Source: Cepaea nemoralis
Taxonomy: Eukaryota > Mollusca > Gastropoda > Stylommatophora > Helicidae
DNA: 64,000 bases
Direction: 5' to 3'
Assembly (NCBI GenBank): GCA_014155875.1
Contig: JACEFZ010004155.1
Span: 1 to 64,000, forward strand
Numbering within the stretch: the stretch's first letter is position 1; the number at the start of each line of letters is the position of its first letter. The position numbers were made by a program, and so were the translations under genes. Below, piece after piece: positions 1-11,905 of this stretch. Under the pieces are notes generated by a model that did no database searches, had not been told where the DNA came from, and saw only the letters and a list, made by a program, of their open reading frames with translations.

Positions 1-237
1 AAAAAAAAGGAAACAGCATCTGAGTTTTTGATTATTTGATTTCTTGATAATTTGATTTTTGTGATGTTGATAATATTTCTATTTTTCAATATTTTGTACA
101 TTACAGTGAGCGTATTCAGACCTTTTTGTTGCCTATCATCTATTATGAAACAGTTAGAGAATATGAGAGTAATTGCTTTCAAAGGACATAACATCAATAA
201 TGTTTCTTGTTGTTACGCTCTCTCGCTTTGAACTCAA
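1..237. other. Unassigned AT-rich sequence
   Basis: AT-rich sequence beginning with an A run. I see no coding potential, tandem structure or match to other parts of the window. Confidence 0.5.
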
Positions 238-480
238 ACGTTGTCCATACACGCTACTTCTAGTAACACTGGACTGAATTTTGCGCGTGGATTAGCTTTC
301 TCTATTATTAGTGTCCCTTGCCATCAGGCGAACCCACCCCGACTTCAGAGATACTTTGTAATTTACGCCCCCAAGCCAAGGACGAGAATTCAGCATGTTA
401 GTCTAACTGACCTGTCTAGGGGTTGACACCCGCTACCTTAGCATCAGCGCACGGGATGTTTATGAACGAGTGTTATCGTG
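238..480 (-). repeat. tRNA-derived SINE, family 1, 5'-truncated copy
   Basis: On the minus strand this segment matches three other places in the window: 34775-34925 plus, 40375-40650 minus and 59655-59777 minus. Shared landmarks on the plus strand are the stretch around ATTAGCTTTC, the CCATCAGGCGAAC block and CCGACTTCAGAG. The complete copy at 40375-40650 shows that the family has a tRNA-like head with pol III A and B boxes. Here the B-box region (about 420-440) is degenerate and the A box is missing, so this is a dead copy truncated at its 5' end. Confidence 0.75.
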
Positions 481-621
481 TAAGACAAATCAAAATAAAA
501 GAACACGAAGTAATGCAGCTTTACAGCACACAACAGGGAACAGGAAGAACGTTGCTGGACACGTCTTCTTTAGCAAACAAACACAACGTATGAACAAGGA
601 GAAGTCACTGCACTGACTACG

Positions 622-846
622 TTCAGGTGTAATAGCCGACGGTTGTGGGTTTGATTCAGACCTATGTATTTCGGATAGCGAGGGCAATTTTCTTGAAGAC
701 TCCTGGGGGTCGCGGCTGGAGCTACGGAGTTCGTGCTTTGTGCCTCGCTTAGGACAGGTCACCCCGCGGAAAGAGACCGGGCCTTATGGGAATAAACTCG
801 GTGCAATGAAGTCGATCCTCTTGCATTTTAACGCTTTTTAGCCGAA
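622..846 (+). repeat. tRNA-derived SINE, family 2, copy 1
   Basis: Aligns along its length with the better preserved copy at 20718-20963. Shared blocks are the GGTTGTGGGTTTGATTC B-box region at about 641-657, GAGCTACGGAGTTCGTGCTT, GCGGAAAGAGACCG and CGGTGCAATGAAGTCGA. The 3' end shows the same T/A-rich ending as the other copy. The A-box region is not preserved, so the copy is truncated or decayed at its 5' end. It lies next to a separate short repeat at 860-935. Confidence 0.75.
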
Positions 847-859
847 TGAGAAGAATGGA

Positions 860-935
860 AGGAACGAACTTTATTTTCTAAAGGTTACAGATTAGGCACG
901 CAGGCCCGTCTAACATTAGGCCTTTCCAACCACAC
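860..935 (-). repeat. Short interspersed 3'-tail repeat, copy 1
   Basis: One of four copies; the others are 5868-5922 plus, 8741-8860 minus and 60061-60185 minus. Read on the minus strand, it runs from GACGGGCCTGCGTGCC through a block ending in AATAAAG and then GTTC units. The AATAAA followed by a short GTTC array looks like the 3' tail of a retroelement. The parent element is not in the window. Confidence 0.6.
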
Positions 936-1449
936 ATCTTTCGTACATTAATTATCTATCGTGTATGTTACATTTACACAAACAATACATTGTCAGCTGA
1001 ATGCTGGGATATAAACAACCATGTTATGAGATGTACAAGATGAAAATTTTGAAGAAAATGAAAAGGAAATCATGCGCTACTTATCAAAGCATTCCAGGCT
1101 GTCAAACACACATGCCAGTTGATTCGTATGTTCCATTACTTCTACCCTGCTCAACTTAAGAAGAGAAGTTATAATTAGGGCCCATCCCAGTCTAAGATTA
1201 ATAATCATGTGACCAAATCAGAGATATTTGGGAAATTAATTTGAAAGAGATTGTTGTCCATATTTGTGGCTATGAGTCTGACGCTATACCTATGCGCTAC
1301 CAAGTGACTAAAATAAATGTCGGGCTCGTCCGGGATTTCAACCCGGGAATTTTCGCTCACAAAGTGAGAATCATATCCCTAGACAAACGAGCGTTAGAAT
1401 AATCGAGCCTGCCAGTTGTCCATAGGCGATAATCACGTTGTTACATTAG
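936..1449. other. Unassigned intergenic sequence
   Basis: No open frame of note, no tandem repeat and no match that I can place. The motif CGGGATTTCAACCCGGGAAT at about 1329-1348 is a near-palindrome but has no recognised role. Confidence 0.4.
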
Positions 1450-1795
1450 CCACAATGACAGTAATCATCACAACAATCATTATAACATCAGTCTTTATCA
1501 CAACAATCGTTACAACACCAGTCATCATCACAACAATCATTACAACATCAGTAATAATGATAAGAGCTATCATCACAACAATCATTACAACATCAGCTAT
1601 CATCACAACAATTATTACAACATCAGTCATCATCACAACAATTATGACAACACTAGTCATCATCACAACAATCCTTACAACATCAGTCATCATCACAACA
1701 ATCCTTACAACATCAGTCATCATCACAACAATCATTACAACATCAGCCATCATCACAACAATCATTACATCAGCCATAATCACATACATCATGAT
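1450..1795. repeat. 30-bp minisatellite
   Basis: About 11-12 imperfect tandem copies of a 30-bp unit built around CATCACAACAATCATTACAA and ACATCAG. The spacing is exactly 30 bp, for example CATCAGTCAT at 1681 and 1711. Because the period is a multiple of three, long open frames appear on both strands (about 1416-2363 plus and 1433-1807 minus). These are by-products of the repeat and not genes. Confidence 0.9.
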
Positions 1796-1797
1796 AT

Positions 1798-2360
1798 ATG
1801 TCACCACAACACCTCTTCCTCCACCTCCAGCTCTACCCCCTCCTCCTCCTCCACCACTTCCTCCACCTCGACCTTCACCTCCACTTACTCCTCTACCTCA
1901 ATCCCACCTCCAGCTCTACCTACACCTCCATTTCCTCCACCTTCACCATCTTCACATCCATTTATTCCACCTCCTCCTTCATCTCCTCCTCCTCCTCCTC
2001 CACCTCCATTCCCTCCTCCACCTCCACACCCTCCTCCTCCACCTACACCCTCCTCCTCCTCGTCCACCTCCCCCCTCCCCCTTCTCCACCTCCACCACCT
2101 TCACCCCTCCCCCTCCTCCACCACCACCCAATCTTCCTCAACATCCATCTTCTCCTTCTCCACCTCCTCCCCTCCTACTCCACCACTACCTCTCCCACTC
2201 AACCTCCAGTCCTTCCTCCTCAATCTCCAGCCCACCTCCTCCTCCTCCATCTCCTTTTTATCCTTCTCCACATCCTCCTCCACCTCCTCGTACACTTCCA
2301 CCTCCTACTCCACCTGCTCCTCCTCCTTCTGTTTTCTTCTTCTTCTTCTATTATTATTAT
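1798..2360. repeat. Pyrimidine-rich CCT/CCA low-complexity tract
   Basis: The plus strand is almost wholly C and T with interspersed A, made of CCT, CCA and TTC steps, and ends in a TTCTTCTT/ATT run. It yields spurious proline-, serine- and leucine-rich frames on the plus strand and glycine/glutamate-rich frames on the minus strand. There is no codon structure or start context to support a protein. Confidence 0.9.
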
Positions 2361-3540
2361 TAATTGCTTTAGCACTCCACACTAGAGTACATTTCCCACA
2401 ACCACACACGCCTACCAACACACAGTCCCCACACACTTTACTAGCAGTTCCGTGAAACATCTGCCCAGGTCGAGTGAACCGAACATGCCAATCACAGCAA
2501 CCGCCAGTCGCACAGAAATCCAATGACCCAGAAAGACCAGAGTCTTAAATGAAATTCTGAAATGGAAAATCCCTAAACCCATCACAGTCCATTTCCTAGT
2601 ACATCTGCCAGAATTGAAACTGACTGGGAATAAACGATGGCCAGTTTGCAATTTCTTTCTTTCGATAAATTAGTATGGTTGTAGGAAACTTGCTTCCAAT
2701 ACTGAACGATCTAAAGGCTGGGAAGGTACAAGAAGTGTGTGTTTGTAGAATTAGTGAAATATGGTATTGTAGATGGATTTCGTTTTCATATTGTGTTCGT
2801 CATGTGGCTTGTCAGAAGTCAGGTTCTCTACTAGTGTACGCGTATTGTAGTGAAGTTATACTGATTACCAGAACCAGTTAATTGCATATCTTTACAGGAC
2901 GTAGCAGTCAAATCCAAAATATTTGTAATTCCTTGGCAAGTTTACGTTCAGCAGTTTACCAATGCTATCTGAGCGACCGGCACTCATACCCTTGTATAGA
3001 AGCCAACGCAAGGTGGTTAGCTTCCAAATCACCATCATTTGTGTTTTGAACGCGGTTTGCGGGATCACGAATTGCGGTCGAAATTCTTTCGCGACGGAGC
3101 TGGAACCAGAAAGGCACAATTAAAAACAGGATGGGTTTACATGCCTTATAGGGCATTAGGCATATGGCGCCAGACCCGAATGTTTACATATCAATCGCTA
3201 ATTAGTGATTCATGTGGTCTGAAGTCGTTGTTTAAACAAAGTCTATCATAGAGTGAATAGCCTTTACTCCCCACGACAATTTTAGTATACATTTAAGCCT
3301 GGGTTGATCTGGGAACATGGAATTATATTGCCCGTTGTATGTACGGTGAGACTGAGCCCAAAGTCTGTACCTGTGTGTTTTCAATTAAGATGTTGCCATT
3401 AAATTAGTGGAGCAGAAGGTGGAGGAGTTAGAACACAAGTGTGACACGAGTTGTATGGGGTTCAAACATCAGGAACACGAAGGATTTGAATCTATTCGAA
3501 GTGACGTTAACACAGCTAGGCTGTACGCTGCCGGAGGATG
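2361..3540. other. Unassigned sequence containing one dispersed repeat
   Basis: No gene is recognised. Positions 2876-2965 match 36113-36205, sharing TTACGGACGT-like sequence, AATCAA/CCCAAAAT and GGCAAGTTTTACGTT-like blocks. This marks a dispersed repeat of unknown class. A second short match, CTGAAGTCGTTGTT, links about 3219-3245 with about 6140-6175. Confidence 0.5.
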
Positions 3541-3544
3541 TCTG

Positions 3545-3735
3545 CCCACTGTTGACGACTGCCTGACGACTCTCCGATGACTGTCAGATGACTGTCTGAT
3601 GACTGTCAGATGACTGTCTGATGACTGTCTGTCGACTAACTGACCACTGTTGACAAGTATCTGGTGATTTTGTGACAACTGTCTGAAGACTACCAGAAGA
3701 CTATCTTACGACTGCCAGGAGTCTGTCTGGCGACT
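3545..3735. repeat. ~11-bp degenerate tandem repeat
   Basis: Degenerate repetition of GACTGTCTGAT and GACTGTCAGAT units, best preserved at about 3580-3640 and fading on both sides. The short minus-strand open frame across it follows from the repeat and is not a gene. Confidence 0.75.
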
Positions 3736-4430
3736 GCCTCACCAAGTGCCCTGTATCCCTTCTTTTATTTTTAACACATCAATTCGTTAAAAGTGTTACC
3801 CCCCAGAATTGTCCCATAATAACTGTTTTGTTTAAATAACCGTCCATGAAACAAAGGAACTAGTCCCCACGCCTAATTATGTTGCGGCGTAAAATATGAG
3901 CAGGAAAAACAGTAAATGTTTGTTAGTAAGTTTGTGATTGTGAGTGAGTATATACGTTTATGCTTGTGCCTACGATTGGCTTACGCATTTTCAACATGTT
4001 GGACTCAAAGTGCATGGTTCCGTCGCCTTACTAATGAGTTGAATTCGTGGAGCGACACTGTGAGCTGTGAAATTCGTGTGTAGTGCTTTTATATATGTAT
4101 TCTGTTGTTTGTAGCGAGAACTCCATGTTCAGAAAAATGGCGACCGGCAGATTGCTGAACTAACTGGATTCCTTTATGCAGTAATGTGTGGCTGCTGGTT
4201 TTCTAGTGACTGCCGCTTCCACCGACGATGAACTGTATTTTTCGTGGCTGACTTTAGTGTTGGCATTCTGACAGCGGCATTATGCATAGTATACCTGTGC
4301 GGGCTGTTGGTTTGTCGAGACTCCTGTCTGTTCTACATTTCAAATGGGGAAGTGAAGAGAATTTCGTTTAATATTCACTGGCATAGGAACGGAGCATAAT
4401 GGAGCGACCCTTTGCCGTGAAGTTTGAAAC
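3736..4430. other. Unassigned sequence
   Basis: About 700 bp with no recognisable coding frame, RNA gene or internal repeat, leading directly into the AACT array. Confidence 0.4.
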
Positions 4431-4456
4431 GCGACTAACTAACTAACTAACTAACG

Positions 4457-4533
<77 letters not shown>

Positions 4534-4594
4534 CCTACCTAACTACCTACCTACCTACCTAACTAACTAACTACCTACCTACCTACCTAACTAC

Positions 4595-4669
<75 letters not shown>

Positions 4670-4698
4670 CCTACATAACTAACTAACTAACTACCTAC

Positions 4699-4733
<35 letters not shown>

Positions 4734-4791
4734 CCTACCTAACAAACTAACTACCTACCTAACTAACTAACTAACTAACTAACTAATTAAT

Positions 4792-4850
<59 letters not shown>

Positions 4851-4938
4851 TTAATTAACTAACTAACTAACTAACTAACTAACTACCTAACTACCTAACT
4901 AACTAACTACCTACCTACCTAACTAACTAACTACCTAC

Positions 4939-4985
<47 letters not shown>

Positions 4986-5022
4986 CCTAACTAACTAACT
5001 AACTAACTACCTACCTACCTAC

Positions 5023-5069
<47 letters not shown>

Positions 5070-5094
5070 CCTAACTAACTAACTAACTACCTAC

Positions 5095-5137
<43 letters not shown>

Positions 5138-5138
5138 C

Positions 5139-5173
<35 letters not shown>

Positions 5174-5184
5174 CCTACCTAACT

Positions 5185-5256
<72 letters not shown>

Positions 5257-5257
5257 C

Positions 5258-5292
<35 letters not shown>

Positions 5293-5361
5293 CCTACCTA
5301 ACTAACTAACTACTAACTAACTAACTAACTACCTAACTAACTAACTAACTAACTAACTAAT

Positions 5362-5403
<42 letters not shown>

Positions 5404-5416
5404 CCTAACTAACTAC

Positions 5417-5447
<31 letters not shown>

Positions 5448-5452
5448 CCTAC

Positions 5453-5503
<51 letters not shown>

Positions 5504-5508
5504 CCTAC

Positions 5509-5581
<73 letters not shown>

Positions 5582-5596
5582 ATTAACTAACTAACA
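4431..5596. repeat. AACT tetranucleotide array with ACCT variants
   Basis: About 1.17 kb of nearly continuous AACT repeats. Blocks of ACCT variants recur in runs (for example about 4530-4580 and 4890-4940), with a few AATT variants and single-base slips near 5185 and 5312. The patchwork of variant blocks suggests growth by duplication of larger segments and not only single-unit slippage. Confidence 0.95.
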
Positions 5597-5867
5597 TATG
5601 TGTATGCGAGTCAGTGTGTATTTATGTGTTATTAAGTGGGAGTATAAGTATGAGAGTTTGTGTAAATGATGTAAGTATAAATGTGGGTATGTATTATGTG
5701 TTTATGCATGTATGCGTGTTTGTGTGTATATGTGTGTCTGTCTGTCTTATAACATGGTAATACGCATTGTTCATGTACACAGCATTAATGTGACAACGTT
5801 ATTTCTATGTGAATACAACATGCACAATAGATAATGATGTAAAAATGTGTGATTAAATTGACCGAGT

Positions 5868-5922
5868 GCAAAAGGGCCTGCGTGCCAAATTTGTGACCGA
5901 TTGAAAATAAAGTTCGTCCGCT
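5868..5922 (+). repeat. Short interspersed 3'-tail repeat, copy 2
   Basis: Same family as 860-935, 8741-8860 and 60061-60185 but on the plus strand. It runs AAGGGCCTGCGTGCC, then a diverged centre, then GAAAATAAAGTTCGTCCG. The AATAAA-like signal followed by TTCG units supports a retroelement 3' terminus. Confidence 0.55.
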
Positions 5923-6394
5923 CATTCTCTTTCTTTATCCACACTTCTCTCTCTCCCACATTAAATCTCCAGTCGTTTTTGTCCCTCTCTTCCCCAATGC
6001 CTCTTCCCTCTTCCGTCAACAAAAACTGCCCCCGTTTATGTTATATGATGTAAATCCCCAGCCATAAATCCCACACTGCAAACAACAATTAACAGCAAAC
6101 AAACGTTGAACAACTGCGACAATTGGAAGAATCACCACTTCTGAAGTCGTTGTTCAAACAAAGTCTACCACAGATTGAACCGGTCGTTAACTAGTCTCTC
6201 ATTAACTATTAATGGAATTGTCTCTCCTGCTGTGATTGGTTCCCCTGATGCACGCGCTGGTGTTTGGTGTTTGACCATGTAAGGTAATCCGTCTGTTCAT
6301 TGAGTAAATTGTAAACATTACAGCAAAACGTGTTTATTAGGATTTTACGGGACAGACAACAGTTTGTGTCTTAGTTTGTCTGTCAGTCTGTCTG

Positions 6395-7309
6395 TTGGTT
6401 TTCACTGCAGATACACCAGTTTATGTGTTGGCTTATTGTCTGTCAGTACGTCTTCTATCTATGGAACACGAACACAACGAAGCGTTGCCGTTTCTAGATA
6501 TTCTAATGAGACGTAGAGCAGACGGCACAATTCAAAGATCGGTGTACCGCAAAGAAACATGGGCTCGCCAATACTTAAATTTTCAGAGCTTCGCACCTGT
6601 CCAGTACAAACGGGTTTTAGTACGGACCCTGTTTAACGTGCTAGGAAGATATGCACCCAGGACACACTGACATAGGAATTTGAAACTCTGAAGAATGCCT
6701 TAAACCTGAATGGGTACTCCACAGGATTTATAAAGCGCCACTGGCAACAGCCCAAACCGAAACCAAAAGTAACTACAGTCCCTAAACTTGGTATTCATCC
6801 AGCTAACCTTCCTAGGAGATGACGTAATGCAACGTCTGCGGGACCGGCTCATCACAGCAGTCGGGCGAACATTCTGTGCTGCAACTCCAGTCATCAGGTA
6901 CAGAAACACACCGATCCCCATCCCAGCAGTAAAAGAACCTGTAGCTTTGTACGCCAAATCAAATTGTATTTACCAATTTGCATGCAGATGCGAGGCCATC
7001 TACATAGGTAGAACTGAGCGACAGTTAATTTGTAGGGTTTCGGAACACATTCCGAATTGGGTGGACAAGATACTACACACAGAATATGGTAGCCTAGGCA
7101 GGCCGACACATCGGAACAGTCCTGCTTCATCGGTCACGAGACACGTGCTCGAGAGCGGTCACGTGGTTGAAAGAGACAGTGCCTTCCGTGTGTTCAACAC
7201 ACAAAGTAGTCGATTGTTAAAGTTTGCTGAAGCTATAATAATCAACCTTCGTAAGCCGTCCTTGTGTAAGCAGAAAGACATGTTAGTCAGTTTAAAATTA
7301 CCGTGGTAG
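6395..7309 (+). pseudogene. Penelope-like element remnant: RT C-terminus plus GIY-YIG endonuclease
   Basis: Penelope-like retroelements encode a reverse transcriptase followed by a GIY-YIG endonuclease. The first part (6395-6670) has the family-typical LPFLDILMRR, SVYRK and YLNFQS pattern of the RT C-terminal region and ends at a stop. The next stretch (about 6676-6815) continues in another frame with LNGYSTGF-like sequence. After a further frameshift, 6823-7309 holds CIYQFACRC followed by YIGRTERQL, R and EH, which is the GIY-YIG core. The RT catalytic palm is absent upstream, so the copy is 5'-truncated as well as frameshifted. The EH.P.W spacing after the GIY-YIG core resembles flatworm and mollusc PLEs, but I cannot assign a named family. 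Confidence 0.8.
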
Positions 7310-7542
7310 ACAATCGACATTACTGTGTGAACATGTGTATATTTCAGTTTGAAGGATTTATCTAATTAATTCACGTAAGTTGTGTGATTCTGCAGTATGT
7401 GCCTGATGAGATGCAGCGAAATATGCCAGGCAATAAATCGTGCAATCTATTGTTTGTGTCTTCGTTATTCTAATACATGACTTCACCCGCACGCAACTTC
7501 CGCGCTACGGTGATTTGATCTACCAACAAATCTACCATTTAT

Positions 7543-7758
7543 AGAACCAACCAACCAACCAACCAACCAACCAACCATCCAACCAACCAGTCAATAAACC
7601 AACCAACAAACAAACCAACCAACCAACCAGCCAACCAACCAACCAACCAACCAACCAACCACCCAACCAACCAACCAACCAACCATCCAACCAGCCAGCC
7701 AACCAACCAACCAACCACCTAACCAACCAACCAACCAACAAACCAACCAACCAACCAA
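7543..7758. repeat. CCAA tetranucleotide array
   Basis: Tandem CCAA units with scattered CCAT, CCAG and CAAA variants. The minus-strand frame rich in VGWLVGWL is a translation of the repeat and not a protein gene. Confidence 0.95.
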
Positions 7759-8600
7759 CTTACCTACCTATCTATATAGTCTGCCTTCCTACCCCTTGCA
7801 TACCTACCTGCCTACCTACCTATTTTATAACCTGCATTCTTATCTACCTACCTACCTACCTACCCACCCACCTACCTACCTACCCACTCACCCACCCACC
7901 CGCCTATCTACCTACCTACCTACCTGTCTACCTGACTACCTATATACACCTACCTAACCACCCACCCACCTACCTACCTACCTACCTACCTATCTACATA
8001 ATTACCGAATTACCGACCTACTTACCTATCTATATACAGCCACCTGACTACCTACCTATATAAACACCTACCCCCTTACCTGCCTTGCTATGTACCTATA
8101 TACACCAACCTGCCTGCTTACCTGCCTACCTGCCTACCTACCTACCTACCTAAATACCTACCTACCTGTCTATCTATATACACAAACCTGAATACTTACC
8201 TACCAACCTACCTACCTACCTACCTACCTACCTTCTCACCTACCTTCCCACCTAATTACCTATTTACCTACCTACTTACCTATCTATATACAGCCACCTG
8301 ACTACCCACCTATCTATAAACACCTACCTCCTGACCTGCCTTCCTATCTACCTATATACATCAGCCTGCCTGCCTATCAATCTACCTATCTACCTACTTA
8401 CCCAACTGCCTATCTACCTACCTACCTACCTACCTACCTACTGTATACCTGCCTGCCTGCCTACCTATCTACCTGTCTATCTACCTACCTACTGACCAAC
8501 CTACACACCCATCTTCTGGGCTACCGACAAGATCGACTACCTGCCTATCTCCCGGCACACCCACCCACCTACCTACCTACCCGCCCACCTACCCACCCAC
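7759..8600. repeat. CCTA-rich degenerate tetranucleotide array
   Basis: About 840 bp of CCTA units with many CCTG, CCCA and TATA variants. Larger duplicated segments are visible: the phrase TATATACAGCCACCTGACTA occurs at about 8030 and again at about 8284. This shows secondary duplication of longer blocks inside the array. Confidence 0.9.
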
Positions 8601-8740
8601 GTACCGCACTCCTCTGCTGTTCATTTCAAAGTGTAGACAGACCCTCAACCAATATTTGTGCATGAATGGTTCCAGTTTGAATCTATAGTGTTCTATTGAA
8701 TGAGGTAGAAATTCTCAGGCCAACCTTCATCAGTCGCCTA

Positions 8741-8860
8741 CGAACGAACGAACGAACGAAAATCTTTATTTTCAAAGGGTTAAGAATTGGGCACGCAGGC
8801 CCGTCTCTCATTCTGCCCTTCTTCTTTATTTCCTCTCATACATTCTTTCATTCAACATCT
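8741..8860 (-). repeat. Short interspersed 3'-tail repeat, copy 3
   Basis: On the plus strand it begins with a CGAACGAACGAACGAA array, then CTTTATTTTCAAAGGGTTAA and GGGCACGCAGGCCCGTCT. It matches 60061-60185 closely through the following CCCTTCT and CATTCTTTCAT-like part. Read as a minus-strand element, it ends in AATAAAG and (GTTC)n, like a LINE or SINE tail. Confidence 0.65.
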
Positions 8861-9051
8861 CCTATGAAGCAATTCTTTAACAACAAAAGAACAATAAGCA
8901 TTAAAACGCATGAAAAATAATCAATAATACATGACTCGTTGAGGCAATGTTTAACATGGGCATCATAAATACCCAAGGTGGGTGTAACGTGCCACACATA
9001 TGGGAATGTTTTTTTTTCTGGCTAGTTGTGGTTCGAGATAATTTACCATTA

Positions 9052-11905
9052 TTATTGTCTTTGTTGCTGTTTTTTTTTTAAAGGGGGCATGTAGTCTGTC
9101 CTGAGGTAGTGTTCAAACAGGTTGCGACTGTATGTATAATGATTGGTGGTGTCTTTGATTTCTTGTGGAAGATTATTCCACAACTGAGTGGCAGAGTATG
9201 CTAAGCTTGTTTTATATAAGTCTATCCTAGGTTTAGGGACATGAAGTATATTTAGTCGTTCGCTATGTCTTGCGTTATATTTAAACAATGGCCAAAGGTA
9301 GCTTGGGGCATTTTGAAATAGGATTTTGTGAGTTAGTTTAGCCTTATTAAAAAGTAGGCGTTTGTGGAGTGGCAGTAACTGAAGACGTTCATGTAGGTTA
9401 GAATTGTCTGTAAACTTATCACCATTGATTAGACGCACTGCCCTTTTCTGGAGTGAATAAAGGCGTTTTGTTATTGATTTGGAGCATCCATCCCAGATTG
9501 TGGAGCAATAATCAATATGTGTTTGTATGTGGGAAGTATAGAATATCTTTCTTGTGTTTTCGTCGAGAAAGTTTTTAATTTTGGCAAGTTGATATACTTT
9601 TTTGGCTATTTGTTTAACTAGTGCATGAACATGAGAATTACAGGATAGATTTTGATCTATGATAAGACCCAGTGCCTTGTGCTCGGTTACACTTTCTATA
9701 GGCGTGCTACCAATGTGCAGCTGAAGAGTTCTCTGCGAGTTTAGAGTGTGAAGTCTTTGCCTGGTTCCTATTAACATAGATTTTGTTTTAGAAATGTTAA
9801 TTTGCATGCGGTTTGCATGACTCCAGTTAACTACACTATTTATTTCCTGTTGCAAGGATAATTCTAGCACATTACGATCAATAGCGTTTGTATATACTGT
9901 GCAGTCGTCTGCAAATAGATCGCAGGACGATGACAGATATAAGGGAAGATCATTTATATAAATGGCAAATAACAGAGGGCCAAGTATAGACCCCTGAGGT
10001 ACTCCAGTATTAATGGTAATGGCTTGGGATAGAGATTTATTGTGTGATACTACTTGTTTTCTGTCTAATAAGAATGAGTTTATTAATGTCACTATATTAA
10101 AGCTTACTTTCATTGTTTCTAGTTTTTTAATTAGGATAGTATGATCTATCATATCGAATGCTTTTTTAAAGTCTATAAACATCGTTCCACATAGAGTATT
10201 GTTGTTAATATTTTGATGCCAGTTTTCTATCATGTTTGTTAGGGCCGTATGGCAGGAATATTTTGGCCGAAATCCTGACTGACTGTCAGCTATTAGTTTG
10301 TGGCGAACTAAGTGCTCTAGTGTTGTTTTGTGGATGTGCTTTTCTAGCGGTTTGGATAAAGAGGATAATATGGAAATTGGCCTATAATTACTCATGATGC
10401 AATCGTCTAATGAACCAGCTTTTAAATGAGGATACACTTTAGCGATTTTAAAGGCTGATGGGAAGTGACCTTTGGTGAGACATTGATTGTATATAAAAGT
10501 TAGTGACTCGCAGATCGCCGGTGCAGCATAGCGAAGGATCCGATTACTGATTCCATCTAGTCCTGATGAGTTATTGTTTTTTAGGTTACTGAGATGAGTA
10601 AATACTTCAGTGGTCGTCATTAGCGGTATGTTTGTGGGAATGTCTCCATAGCATTTGCTCTCACAGAATGATGATAATAAAGATATGTCATGAGGCACAT
10701 CTGGTATTGCAGCCTTCAGTTGGTTTATGTCAGACTGAAAGAAACTACTGAATTGATCACATGTAACCTGATTTGATGGTAACGATTGTGATGATTTGTG
10801 TTTGTTTGTCAAGGTATTAATTGCTTTCCATATATCTTTAGTGTTGGTTTTATCTATTATTAAGTTCTTAAAATAGTTTTTCTTTTCCTTTCGAATAACA
10901 TATTGAACTTTGTTTCTCAGACTACGGTACATAGTTAGATCTCTATTTTTATGTGCCCTGTCCCGGTCTCTCATAAGTTCAACTACCTCCTGTGTGATCC
11001 ACAGGGGCTTAGTGTTATGTTTAACACGAACTTCCTTAAATGGAACATGCTTATCAAATACTCTTAGAAAGGTCTTCAGCCAGTGGTCCAGAGCATCATC
11101 TGGGTCAGGAAGCTGGTAAACATAGTCCAGAGATGAGTTGAGCAAGTCTTGTAAAAAGGCATCTTGATTGAAGTTTTTATAATTTCTATATTTTATACTT
11201 ATATGTTTGTGTTTCGGAGTTTTGGTACCTCTTTTCGACCACGTGCAACATACTGGGTAGTGATCGCTCATTGCATTAATAGGTACAGTACATTCTGTGA
11301 TGTTGTCAGCACACGTAGTATAGATATGATCTATAAGTGTTGCAGATGATTTTGTTATTCTAGTGGCTTTTTTGACTAACTGTTGGAAGTTATATGACTC
11401 TATTATGTTTTCCCATGTTTTGTTTGATTTGTTAGTGTCTATGTTGAAGTCACCTAGCAGTATTATTTCTCTAGCATTACTAAAGACTACATCCATCATA
11501 GTGGTGAATTTTTCATACCAGATATTTCCTGCACTGGGGTTTCGATAAAGATAGCCAACTACTAGGGGTATGCGATTTGAAGCTTAACCTCAAGCCATAC
11601 ACACTCAATCTCACAGGTTTCAAAATCTAGCCTACGGTGGGCGTTAAGCGAGTTAGAAATATAAACTGCAATACCCGTCTCTTGTTTCTGATAGGGATCT
11701 CTTCTAATGGTTTTAAAGCCTCTGATAGCGATGTCATCATCTGAGATGTTGCTATTTAATCGACTTTCGCTAACGCCGAACATGTGAAAATTTTGATTAA
11801 CTATAAGTGATAGTTCAGGCAGCTTCCCTAATAGATGGCAGATATTTAAATGCCCGATTCTGAGCCCATTATTACTGAGTCAGTGTTCGTACTTATTAGA
11901 CATTT
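9052..11905 (-). pseudogene. CR1 LINE ORF2: endonuclease and reverse transcriptase
   Basis: This ORF nicks target DNA and reverse-transcribes the element RNA. The endonuclease begins at about 11905 with sequence ending in GVSESRL, then breaks near 11578 where the frame shifts by one. From 11499 there are 815 uninterrupted codons. These contain LLGDFNID (residues about 14-21), LIDHIYT and MSDHYPV of the endonuclease, then GVPQGSILGPLLF and the catalytic FADD of RT at 9904-9915 (residue about 529). The C-terminus has HIDYCSTIWDG and ends in a basic/glutamine tail. Conserved catalytic motifs and the long open frame point to a fairly young copy, but the frameshift means it is not intact as read. 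Confidence 0.85.

Noticed and set aside
1416..2363. Long threonine/isoleucine- then proline-rich open frame
   Set aside because: It translates the 30-bp minisatellite and a CCT/CCA tract; the opposite strand is equally open, and there is no domain.
7532..7750. VGWLVGWL repeat protein on the minus strand
   Set aside because: It is a translation of the CCAA array with no start context or flanking coding signal.
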